Shown piece by piece: positions 1 to 8,365 of a DNA stretch of 46,604 nt. The notes below the pieces were generated by a model that was not told the DNA's origin, searched no databases, and was given only the letters and a program-made list of their open reading frames with translations. The position numbers and the translations under genes are program-made. Where the stretch lies: NCBI GenBank assembly GCA_021799035.1, contig JAJZBG010000012.1, positions 5,661 through 52,264 of the forward strand, given 5' to 3'. Source of the DNA: Actinomycetes bacterium. Its GTDB lineage: Bacteria; Actinomycetota; Acidimicrobiia; Acidimicrobiales; Acidimicrobiaceae. Numbering within the stretch: position 1 is the first letter of the stretch; each line of letters starts with the position of its first letter.

Positions 1-66
1 GGGCCAACATTCGGCGGAGGCGCTCCCTGCCTCCAGCGGAGGTGAGGGCCAACATTCGGCGGAGGT
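1..66. repeat. 45-bp tandem repeat, start of a possible array
   Basis: The 20-mer beginning GGGCCAACATTCGGC occurs at 1-20 and again at 46-65, giving a 45-bp period. Being a multiple of three, it keeps the reading frame of the minus-strand membrane protein. Only about one and a half units are visible, and the array may extend to the left of the window. Confidence 0.6.
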
Positions 67-406
67 GCTCGTCGACTCTCCATGCAGTGAACGCCAGCTT
101 GCCGACCATTAGAACCGTTAATACCACGATTGATGTCAACGCCGTGAATTCGTGGCAGATTGCCAGCAGTTCGGTCACGATCGTGTCGAGCGCGAGACTG
201 AGAGCAATCGCGATAACAATTCGCTCAAGACGATCGCGAGGAGCGAAGGTGCTGATGGCCACCCAACCAGGGCAGATACCAGTGAAGCTGAACGTCAACA
301 GAGCGCGGAGTGGAACTGGCGCACGCATAGCGACGACGACTATCGCAAGACAGCCGACTATCACAGGGGCTGCATCGGCAGCTTTGAGGTTGATGTTTCT
401 CATCAT
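1..406 (-). CDS. Polytopic membrane protein, last gene of glycan operon (C-terminus cut by window edge)
   Basis: Reading the minus strand from the ATG at 406-404 gives an uninterrupted frame to the window edge, about 135 residues. The ATG overlaps the stop of the upstream glycosyltransferase by 4 nt (ATGA), so it is very likely translated by coupling. The visible part holds hydrophobic segments near residues 14-30, 35-55, 72-90 and 95-110, with a Gly-Pro-Trp turn (ICPGWVA) between the second and third. After about residue 113 it becomes Arg/Leu rich and contains a 15-residue unit (RLRRMLALTSAGGRE) that starts to repeat, matching a 45-bp DNA tandem repeat. The layout recalls the N-terminus of DUF1616-type membrane proteins found in surface-polysaccharide loci, but that is only a loose resemblance. 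Function unknown; the operon context suggests a role in glycan assembly. Confidence 0.7.
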   Translation of the reverse strand, partial: MMRNINLKAADAAPVIVGCLAIVVVAMRAPVPLRALLTFSFTGICPGWVAISTFAPRDRLERIVIAIALSLALDTIVTELLAICHEFTALTSIVVLTVLMVGKLAFTAWRVDEHLRRMLALTSAGGRERLRRMLA

Positions 407-3183
407 CTAGCCACTCCTAGCGGTTGGGCCGCACTGGCTCCAGTTCCACCACTCGCTCCCACCGTGAAGCTCTCGGTCGAACCTGCGGCGGCATCAATCG
501 AGAGAGAAGGTGATTGAGAGCGCAGTGCGAACACCAGCACGGACGAGTTCGACTCAACCACCCGGAATTGATTCGACCTGATCAGGTCGTTCTCGATTTG
601 CTGGGGCTCATCTTGTGGCATTAGTCCCATGGTCTGGATTTCCGCCAGGTCGCTTGAGGTAAGCACAAAGTATGAGTGCTTGTACCAAGACATGTCGCGC
701 ACAAGTGTCTTGACGGGATTTGCCTGTAGCTCTGCAACCGCCTTAGGAGAAACCTGCGTGAACCAGTAGTAGTTGAAATCGTTGTAGTTCTCGAGTGGCC
801 ACGGGTTATTTCCTACGAGACCTATAAGGAACGAACCTTTCGGTATGGAGTTGTACAAGGCGTTTAGGCCCGAGAGTTCCTGTTGCGGAAAGTAGTATGC
901 GCGATCGTTGCCGTAGTTTGCAAAAATGAACCCCACAGCCATCACAGCCAAGACTGCAACGCGTGAAATATCGGCCAGACGTGAACCAGTCATTCTCCCA
1001 GCCGGTTGCAGCGCTGATGCTCCGTACAGGGCGAGGAACGGAAGTGAGAACAGAAGGACTCGAAAGACAATCTCGCCGCCGTAATTGTTTGCAGCGAGCG
1101 CGAACATGGGCGAGATGATCAGCAGAAGAGCCTTCAACCATCCTTGCCGCTGACCTGCAATCCGATTTCGCAAATACCCTACAACAGCAAGAACGATGAT
1201 CAATACCGTAAGCATCCGGTCGATCTTCGAGACGAGGATTTCCTCTGGGTTTGCGTACCAACCGTTCACCTGGTGTACCGACGCATTCGATAAAAACGAC
1301 CCAAACGATCTAGTGATGCCCGGAAGATTATCCTGGACAAAAGTCCGACCGGCGAATGCTATCCATCCGATCGTCACAAAGCCAGCAACGACTGGTAGAG
1401 AGCGGTAGTGAAGTCGCCGCGAGAACGCGAGCAGAAAGAGAGAACTCACGAGGATGAACGGCGTGAGCTGATGGCTCGACGCGATCGCGACCGCCAGTGC
1501 AACCACAACGGCGTAGTAGGCAGGTCTATGCGTAGAATCGAACGCGATGCCGTACCTGTCCAGGAGCGCTTCTCCTCGGGACCACTTGAGCCGATCGGAT
1601 CGGAAGTGTTTCAGGCAAATTGCGATCGCTACGAGGTAGAGGAAGTAGGCGTAGCCCTGAGGAGAGAAATAGTCTTGCCCAATCCAGTTGCCAAGATAGA
1701 AGAGCCAAAGGGCAGTCAGATAGATGCGACGGTCGAGCGTGAACGTCTTGAAGATAATTAGCAGCGGTCCGGCATAAAGTAACTCATTTATGAAGGGTCC
1801 CCATGTCGCGATACCGAGCGCAGACGTAAATCCCGATCCACTGGTGAGCAAAGCGCTGAGGGTGAAAAATCCTGGCCAATCTTGATATGCGACGAGAGAT
1901 GGAATTGCTTGATGAATATAGACACCGTGGTGCGCTACGACGAAGTTAGTGATCGCAACGTGCTTCCACGCCCAGGAGTAGAGCGGGGACCCATAGAGCA
2001 ATCCCGGCGTGGCGTGCAACATCGCGAGCAGCACGATGAAATGCGCCGCGAGAAAGAGCGGTCTCGCATCTGTTCGACGTAGCCATATACCGAAGCTCAC
2101 CGTGAGAAGAGCAAGACAGACCCAGTATGTCACCGGCAGCACCGAGACAAGGCCGAGATCGTTCATCTTCGCCATAGGCACCCCGCGACCGATCAAGAAA
2201 GCCCATAGTCCGATGATCGCGACGAGCGCACTAACGCCGACCGCCTCAGCTCGCGTGACACGCGCCCGTATATAGCCGACCATGGTCGTGAGAGTGCCGA
2301 CGAGGATTGCGAGCCCCCGCAGACAACCGACCGCATCCCCATTGACAACTTCAAAAAGCGAGCGCGCTATACCCATTGGGATGGTAGAGCTGAGATAGCG
2401 ACGTTCAGCAGAAAGAGCAGCACCTGTTCCCGTCATGTCGCTGACTCTAGCTTTGGAGCTTCCCTCCGCGAAGCAGCGCCGAACAAAGTACTTCCACGTT
2501 CCGCGTGTTCGTGGAACTCGATGTACTACCCTTGCGGTCGGCTCGTAGACCAGGCCAACCCCAGGTGACGAGGCTGCCCGAATGCACAGTTCGGTCTCTT
2601 CGCAGCCAGCCATATTCGCGCCCGTCCGGCCAAGCGCGCTTGAGAATCCTCCGAGTGAACGGAGCAGATCCCGACGAAACGACATGTTTGCGCCAACGAA
2701 ATTCCGGACCGGCTCGGTCGACGACGGCATGCCGGAATGACTGCAGCCGACGACCCAGTCGAATTCTAGAGGGAACCAACCGGGTCGTGAATCGACCCAC
2801 GCGGGCTGAACGCTCCCGCCGACACCGCCAACTGTCGGGTCTTGGTAAACTCCAAGAAGCTTTTCGAGCCAGTCCTGATCGGCTATCGCATCGTCGTCTA
2901 GGAAGGCAACGACATCGCCTTGGGCAGCCTCGATTCCCGTGTTGCGCGCCGCTGACAGTCCTCGCGCGCCGACGCTCTCAATGACCCTCACTTTGCGAAG
3001 ATGCCTGCGCGCACGCTTAAACAGGGCCTCGCAATGGTCGATAACGACGATTATTTCTGCTGGAACGACCGACTGCCCTTTGGCAGATTTAATGGCCGCG
3101 TTCAGATCGCTCCATCGATCTTCGGTGTAGGCGCAAATGACGACCGATACCAACACAGGTGGGGGGGCGAGAACGTCAGTCAT
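403..3183 (-). CDS. GT2 glycosyltransferase fused to a large polytopic membrane module
   Basis: 926 residues in two parts. Residues 10-270 are a family 2 (GT-A fold) glycosyltransferase: the nucleotide-binding strand VSVVICAYTE, the metal-binding FLDDDA at 94-99 (DxD equivalent), and the acceptor/catalytic-base region GCEETELC near 193-200. Residues 285-790 hold about a dozen hydrophobic helices with long loops, reminiscent of GT-C or polymerase-type membrane enzymes, followed by a soluble tail. The enzyme should act at the cytoplasmic face on a lipid-linked acceptor, with the membrane part possibly doing transfer or polymerisation outside; sugar and acceptor cannot be told from sequence. The start overlaps the stop of the flippase-kinase gene by 4 nt and its own stop overlaps the next gene by 4 nt. 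Fusion of a GT2 to a membrane domain this large is uncommon but not unprecedented. Confidence 0.85.
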   Translation of the reverse strand: MTDVLAPPPVLVSVVICAYTEDRWSDLNAAIKSAKGQSVVPAEIIVVIDHCEALFKRARRHLRKVRVIESVGARGLSAARNTGIEAAQGDVVAFLDDDAIADQDWLEKLLGVYQDPTVGGVGGSVQPAWVDSRPGWFPLEFDWVVGCSHSGMPSSTEPVRNFVGANMSFRRDLLRSLGGFSSALGRTGANMAGCEETELCIRAASSPGVGLVYEPTARVVHRVPRTRGTWKYFVRRCFAEGSSKARVSDMTGTGAALSAERRYLSSTIPMGIARSLFEVVNGDAVGCLRGLAILVGTLTTMVGYIRARVTRAEAVGVSALVAIIGLWAFLIGRGVPMAKMNDLGLVSVLPVTYWVCLALLTVSFGIWLRRTDARPLFLAAHFIVLLAMLHATPGLLYGSPLYSWAWKHVAITNFVVAHHGVYIHQAIPSLVAYQDWPGFFTLSALLTSGSGFTSALGIATWGPFINELLYAGPLLIIFKTFTLDRRIYLTALWLFYLGNWIGQDYFSPQGYAYFLYLVAIAICLKHFRSDRLKWSRGEALLDRYGIAFDSTHRPAYYAVVVALAVAIASSHQLTPFILVSSLFLLAFSRRLHYRSLPVVAGFVTIGWIAFAGRTFVQDNLPGITRSFGSFLSNASVHQVNGWYANPEEILVSKIDRMLTVLIIVLAVVGYLRNRIAGQRQGWLKALLLIISPMFALAANNYGGEIVFRVLLFSLPFLALYGASALQPAGRMTGSRLADISRVAVLAVMAVGFIFANYGNDRAYYFPQQELSGLNALYNSIPKGSFLIGLVGNNPWPLENYNDFNYYWFTQVSPKAVAELQANPVKTLVRDMSWYKHSYFVLTSSDLAEIQTMGLMPQDEPQQIENDLIRSNQFRVVESNSSVLVFALRSQSPSLSIDAAAGSTESFTVGASGGTGASAAQPLGVAR

Positions 3184-5573
3184 CGCGATACTGCCCTGAG
3201 TACAGGCTCAACATTTGCTGCCCACCACATCGGGTTTTGCGAATACTGTTGTGACTTCTCGAGATTTCCTGCGGTGTGACAGAGCCAGCACCAGAGTGCG
3301 ACCTCATGACGGTTGAGGTTCGCCTTTTCGATTGCATCTGACGCAAGCGAGAAGATCTCGCCCTCCGCCAGTTCCGAATGAGTCAGCAAATCGCAGACGA
3401 CGGAGCCAAGCTGTCGCCTCTCAGCAATCCCCGTCACTGCAATCAGCCAAAACAAAACGTCAATGACTGGAACGCCACGGGATCGAGCTTGACCCCAGTC
3501 GATTACCGCCTGGACCCTGTGGTCTTCGGCACTCAAGATGACGTTTCCCGGCGAGAAGTCGCCGTGGGTCCAACTCAGCTCCATGATCTTGCCCTCAGTC
3601 GCGCTCCTCAGTTTGTCTCCAACGATCTCGAGTGCACGCCGCTGCGTATCGGGTACACGTCCAGAAGGATGTGAAAGCGAGAGGGTACGCAGAGGGGCCT
3701 CGAGAAGACTCTCGAGATCGTTGTTCGTGAGAGCTTCTGAGAGCGTCGTTGGCCCATGGAGTCCGGCGATCACGTCGATACCAGCTTGCGCGACGAGCAA
3801 GGCCTGGGATGGCATCGCGCCAAGCAGGATCCTCGCGTCGGTGCCGGGCACTGCGCTCTCAACCGCGAAGATGGTCTGCTCGTGCTCAAGCAGCCTGAAC
3901 TGGGGCAGAAGGCTGCGCCAATCACCAAGCCGTTCGTCACTTTGGAGCCTGGTCAAAACATCAGATTGAGCCACAAGGTCGCCTCGCGCCTGTTCACTAC
4001 ACGGGAGCTTCAACACAAGTGATGTCGGTTCTTCTGGTCGATGCAAGAGGACGACGAAGAGGTCCGAAGCACTTGGAACGACATTCATTTCGAGGATTTG
4101 CGGAGCATCTTCGACCAGGGTAAGTAGCTTGACGACTTCGTCGGACTTCTTTGAAAAGCGCTGCTTCGCCTCGACGCGTTCGCGAAGCTTGCGCAAGAGA
4201 TCAGTAAGCGTCGTGAGATCGAACGCGACAACGAAGCGAGCAGCCAAGAGTTGGAGCGCGACAGTTCGCTTTCCGGGGCTTCGCTGCGAGGACCCTGTCA
4301 CACGTGCATCACCAATGAAAAGCACCGCGGCCGCAACTGCACACTGAACGACCAGCCATGCGACTGCAGCTCCGCGCACGCCATACACGGGTACGAGCGC
4401 CCACACGAGAGCAAGGACCAAGGTGCAGATCGCAGCATTAAGAAGAAACACCGCACGGGTCCTGTTGCGGACTCGCAAGGCACTCATCGCCGTCGACGTA
4501 AACACGAACGGAACCGCGGAGAGTACGAGGATCCCAAGCGTTGACGATCCCTCGGTGGCGTAGTATCCACCGAACAGGCGCAGGATCAATGTCGCGCCGA
4601 CAGCAATTATGGCGACGATCGGGGCTAACAACTTGACAAGGTGTAGCCGAACACGCCGAAGGTGCTCTCTCAGTATCGAGTTGTCGAGAGCTGACTCGAC
4701 AATCATCGATGAGCCCATGTTGATACTCACAAGGTAAAGCACATTTGCGATTACCCAGTCCAGACTGTAGACCGCGCTCACCGTGGGACCGACGAGGTGG
4801 ATTACGAGGAGGGGGGTGAGGTTCACCGTGGCGAGCCAGCAGAGTGAGGCTAGGAAATCGTATGGAACGTACCTCATGATCTGCGCAAGAGTAAAGTCGC
4901 TCCCCGCAGGCGCTTGTAGTGCTCGGGGAATCGCTCGTTTGAAAATAAGGAAGTTGGTCGGAAGTACAGTCATTAAGGCCGCCAGCGACCATGCCAGATA
5001 GATCCCGGACTTCAGTGCGAGTGTCGCAAGCGGAACAACGAGGGCAACTTTGGCAAACGAGAAGCCAATATTTTCGACCGGCACCCACTTCGCGCGCCGT
5101 AAACCTGTGAGCACTCCGTCTTCCAAGACGAACACCGCCCACGTGGCCGTCGACATAGCCCACCACAGCACGAACAACCAATCCGCCTTCAAAAAGACGA
5201 GGTCTGGGGCGAGACGAGAGAGCAGAGCGATAAACACAAGAGCCAAAGGTATTGCCGTGGCCACGCCAATTGCATACGTGGCGAGCACGAACTGTCGAGT
5301 CTTGCTACCTGCGACTGGTATAAAGCGGATGAGCGCGCCACTCAGGTTGAACTGGGCGACACCACCTATGAAGGTCATAGCTGAGAGCGCAGCTGTGTCC
5401 CGGCCAACGACGGCTACCGGATAGGAGCGAGCGGCTAGGACCCAAAAGAGGAATCCGATTCCAGAGGTCGCGAGAGAACTCAAGATCAGCGCGTGCCCGT
5501 TTCGAAGCAGCGTACTCGTTCTCTCAGCGTCAAACTCGACGTGCATGTCCGACGTATCGGGAGCCGCAGTCAT
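3180..5573 (-). CDS. Wzx/MATE-like polysaccharide flippase fused to an APH/choline-kinase-like domain
   Basis: 797 residues. Residues 22-425 look like a lipid-linked oligosaccharide flippase (Wzx/MurJ-type MOP superfamily) with 12 or so membrane segments, charged loops and the usual small-residue-rich first helix. Residues 475-797 are soluble and match an aminoglycoside phosphotransferase/choline-kinase fold: the Brenner motif HGDFSPGN at 670-677 (catalytic Asp and metal-binding Asn), then VIDWGQA with Asp692 as the second metal ligand, plus a VLKLP strand at 520-524 that could supply the ATP-binding lysine. Catalytic residues appear intact. One polypeptide therefore may both flip a lipid-linked glycan and phosphorylate a sugar, polyol or choline-like group. 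It overlaps both neighbours by 4 nt. The substrate is unknown; the kinase call rests on motifs. Confidence 0.82.
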   Translation of the reverse strand: MTAAPDTSDMHVEFDAERTSTLLRNGHALILSSLATSGIGFLFWVLAARSYPVAVVGRDTAALSAMTFIGGVAQFNLSGALIRFIPVAGSKTRQFVLATYAIGVATAIPLALVFIALLSRLAPDLVFLKADWLFVLWWAMSTATWAVFVLEDGVLTGLRRAKWVPVENIGFSFAKVALVVPLATLALKSGIYLAWSLAALMTVLPTNFLIFKRAIPRALQAPAGSDFTLAQIMRYVPYDFLASLCWLATVNLTPLLVIHLVGPTVSAVYSLDWVIANVLYLVSINMGSSMIVESALDNSILREHLRRVRLHLVKLLAPIVAIIAVGATLILRLFGGYYATEGSSTLGILVLSAVPFVFTSTAMSALRVRNRTRAVFLLNAAICTLVLALVWALVPVYGVRGAAVAWLVVQCAVAAAVLFIGDARVTGSSQRSPGKRTVALQLLAARFVVAFDLTTLTDLLRKLRERVEAKQRFSKKSDEVVKLLTLVEDAPQILEMNVVPSASDLFVVLLHRPEEPTSLVLKLPCSEQARGDLVAQSDVLTRLQSDERLGDWRSLLPQFRLLEHEQTIFAVESAVPGTDARILLGAMPSQALLVAQAGIDVIAGLHGPTTLSEALTNNDLESLLEAPLRTLSLSHPSGRVPDTQRRALEIVGDKLRSATEGKIMELSWTHGDFSPGNVILSAEDHRVQAVIDWGQARSRGVPVIDVLFWLIAVTGIAERRQLGSVVCDLLTHSELAEGEIFSLASDAIEKANLNRHEVALWCWLCHTAGNLEKSQQYSQNPMWWAANVEPVLRAVSR

Positions 5574-8365
5574 CTGACGCGGTTCCCTGGAAACGTTGAA
5601 GAAACGAGGCGAAGAACGCGACGAATAGCGCCGCTGCGCCCGCCCTCTTGGATGGAGAGCAAATCGACGAGGGCCAATGAGGCGTCATCCATATGAGGAG
5701 CACTGCAGATTGGGCAGCTGCCAGGCTGGTGGCGGATCAGATCGGCCACGGCCGCTGCCGTTCCAGCTTGATACGCCTGCCGGACGATTCGCGTCCCGGA
5801 CTTGCGCAGCACTTGGTTCGCATTCGCCGGCGCGAACGATCGCTGGGCGAGCCTCAAGAAGGAGCCGTCCGTCGCACTGTCGCCGATAGCGAATTCAAGC
5901 GGCCAAGAATCGTTCGCGCCATCACCCGCCGTGCCAGTGGCTGCTCCGAGGTGTTGCAGAAGGATGCAAATCGCTTTTCCCTTGTCGACCGATGAGGCAA
6001 CGAAATCTGTCTGTTCCTCGCCGTGAATCGCAATGATCGCTTCGGGACACGGGCAGGCTTTCAATAACTTCGTCGCTTGCTCCGAGTCCAATCCACGGCG
6101 ACGACCTCTACCATCGATGCGGTAAGCGCGAACTATGCGCTCGTAGTCGTCATCGACGACGATGTCCGTATCGTTCGTTATGGAGTTGCGAAGCAAGTCG
6201 AGCTGGTTGGCGTCGTGCTGCGGCACAAGGTCGATCGTTGTTTTGTGAATATGATCGTAGATCGCTGACCCGTACTCTGCGACGCCTGCGAAAAGAGCAT
6301 AGGTTTCGCAGCGCTCAACCAACTCAGACAAGGAGCGACCTGACGCAAGGATCACGCGGTAACCGTGGGCGACGAGGGAACGCAGGGCAAGTGCGCCGGC
6401 TGAGGTTGTCGAGGGAAACCCGAGCGGGCTTGTTTCGAGAACACCATCGAGATCGAGTGCGCACCATGGGCCATCAGTTGATGACGAGATATCAGCAAGA
6501 AACCGTTCCGCGAAGTAGCGATGCACAATTCGGGAATTGCGTCGAGCAGCAGTGCTTCGGCTGACACGTTCCAAACGTTGTTCGTTCCATGAGTGCACAA
6601 GCTGGAGGAGCATCCAACGCTCAGGTTCGATGGGTGAAGCATATTGCTCGTATACCTTGCGGAGAATGACGGAGAACTCTTCGCTATCGGAAGCGACGGC
6701 AATACCAGCAAGATCGAATACGGCATCAAACGAGGCCAAGTCGAGGTGGCTAAAAGGACCTTCGGCAAACTTCGTTTTGACCGCGGGAGAACTGCCCCTA
6801 GAAGAAAACCAAGTGTCTGTCGATGTCATACAGTCGGGAATTGAAGGATCCGTCACGTAAAGAATCCTGCGCACCAGCGGAGCGACGACGGTCCCGTGTA
6901 AAGCCATCGAAAGTGGCCCGAGGGATCGTCCGACGATGTTCGCGGCTACCTCCCAAACTGGTTGGCGACCGGCAAGAAAGACACTGGGGTCAGAGTCAAC
7001 TCGGAGCAGCTTCTTTCGCTCTGCCACATGACTTGCCAGCTGAGCAGCTACATTCCGATGATCGTGGGAAATCGCCAGCTTGTCACTGCTAGGCAACTCG
7101 CGAAAGTAGAGGAACCCCTCTTCGAGGCCGATGACGCTTGGGAAAAGATGAGGAGCCCGCTCCGAGATGGCCACTGCATGTCGCCCGAAGTAACCGAGTC
7201 CGACGCCCTCGACAACGATCTTGTTCCAAGTTGATATGCCAGTCAAGGCGTCACGAATCTCAACATCAAAGTTTCTCACGACGTGTTCGCGTGTCGCAGC
7301 CGAAATGGTCGGATTTGCCCTGACGTTCAGGACTTCCGACGTGTTGCCAAGGAGACGACCAAGCGTCTCCTTCACGACGGGAGCTTTCAGCAAGTGCTGG
7401 AAGTCCCAAGACTCGAAGGGCAATGTGATGATTGTTGTCCTTTGCAGAATTCCATTGAACTCGATCGGACTAGCGAAAACGCCAAGAAGGAGAGCAACAG
7501 ATTCCGGGCGGATATTCATTCTTCGATCAAGGTCATCGACGACTCGTTTGATTGATCGGCCAGAGGCTGGGGGATCGTCCAGAACTAGGATTCTTCCGCC
7601 CGCATCGGCAGCGTGTCTCAGAGCGTCCCTCTGTTCCTTCGCGAGCGGCCAAGATGGCCGAATGCAGATCGTGTTCACGTCGGTGAAGCCGTGTAGCCCA
7701 AGCGCGGCCGCGCAGAGTGGAGCAAGGTACGAACCGGAAGTGCGCACCCCGACGACGCAAATGGGCCGATCTTGTAACTGCCCGGTATCAGCAAACTTGG
7801 ATACGAGCGCCCCGACATCTGCAGGGCGCTGATCGAAGCTTCGAAAACTTGACGGAAGTCGTACGATCTCGTTTGCGAACGACACGGAAAGGGGCCGGAG
7901 CGTTTCGCCGATTGCTCTGCCGCGACTTTGAAGGCGAGATGCATCGGAGCTACTTGGAGAATACCGGGCCAGAAGGAAGAAGGCGAGCTCGCGAAGATAC
8001 TCGGCGATGTCGTTCGAATACGTTGCAAGATCCCGATTACGAGGAAGACGGGCGCGGACACCTTCGAGCGCCCAGTCCACCGCCGTCGCTCCCCTGCCAA
8101 GTCGAGCAAGCAGATCGATTCTACTCTTCGAAAGGTACTGAGCTGCGCGACGGAAGATCAATCGAGTCGCGCCCGAGTGATCTTCAACCAGCTGCTGGAT
8201 CCCTGCCGCAACAAGAAACACGTCGAGCCAGCAGGAAGACTCCACTGCATCCGACAGCCAATCGAGCATGGTCCCAAGGTTGGCGAAAAGATTGACGGGC
8301 TTGAGCACTTCTTTCTCCGTCGGAGAGGGAACTCGCAGTGATCTAGACAGTAAGGTATCAGTCAT
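5570..8365 (-). CDS. Fusion protein: phosphoribosyltransferase, kinase-like middle, HAD phosphatase, CxxC tail
   Basis: 931 residues from the ATG at 8365, chosen because it overlaps the upstream stop by 8 nt; an in-frame ATG at 8419 would give 949 but a 62-nt overlap. Residues 1-170 are helical and unrecognised. Residues 180-340 resemble a type I phosphoribosyltransferase: a CVVGVRTSGSYLA strand-loop and the PRPP-binding motif ILVLDDPPASGRSI at 259-272. Residues 375-625 have a glycine-rich start (VEGVGLGYFGRH) and a later FDAVFDLAG stretch reminiscent of protein-kinase-like folds, but no clear HGD motif. Residues 632-880 are a HAD phosphatase: DLDGV at 638-642 (nucleophile Asp), ASGRS at 674-678, GDSATD at 828-833. 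A CPIC knuckle follows at 884-887. Function unknown; it may make and dephosphorylate a PRPP-derived precursor for the glycan operon. Confidence 0.8.
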   Translation of the reverse strand: MTDTLLSRSLRVPSPTEKEVLKPVNLFANLGTMLDWLSDAVESSCWLDVFLVAAGIQQLVEDHSGATRLIFRRAAQYLSKSRIDLLARLGRGATAVDWALEGVRARLPRNRDLATYSNDIAEYLRELAFFLLARYSPSSSDASRLQSRGRAIGETLRPLSVSFANEIVRLPSSFRSFDQRPADVGALVSKFADTGQLQDRPICVVGVRTSGSYLAPLCAAALGLHGFTDVNTICIRPSWPLAKEQRDALRHAADAGGRILVLDDPPASGRSIKRVVDDLDRRMNIRPESVALLLGVFASPIEFNGILQRTTIITLPFESWDFQHLLKAPVVKETLGRLLGNTSEVLNVRANPTISAATREHVVRNFDVEIRDALTGISTWNKIVVEGVGLGYFGRHAVAISERAPHLFPSVIGLEEGFLYFRELPSSDKLAISHDHRNVAAQLASHVAERKKLLRVDSDPSVFLAGRQPVWEVAANIVGRSLGPLSMALHGTVVAPLVRRILYVTDPSIPDCMTSTDTWFSSRGSSPAVKTKFAEGPFSHLDLASFDAVFDLAGIAVASDSEEFSVILRKVYEQYASPIEPERWMLLQLVHSWNEQRLERVSRSTAARRNSRIVHRYFAERFLADISSSTDGPWCALDLDGVLETSPLGFPSTTSAGALALRSLVAHGYRVILASGRSLSELVERCETYALFAGVAEYGSAIYDHIHKTTIDLVPQHDANQLDLLRNSITNDTDIVVDDDYERIVRAYRIDGRGRRRGLDSEQATKLLKACPCPEAIIAIHGEEQTDFVASSVDKGKAICILLQHLGAATGTAGDGANDSWPLEFAIGDSATDGSFLRLAQRSFAPANANQVLRKSGTRIVRQAYQAGTAAAVADLIRHQPGSCPICSAPHMDDASLALVDLLSIQEGGRSGAIRRVLRLVSSTFPGNRVR

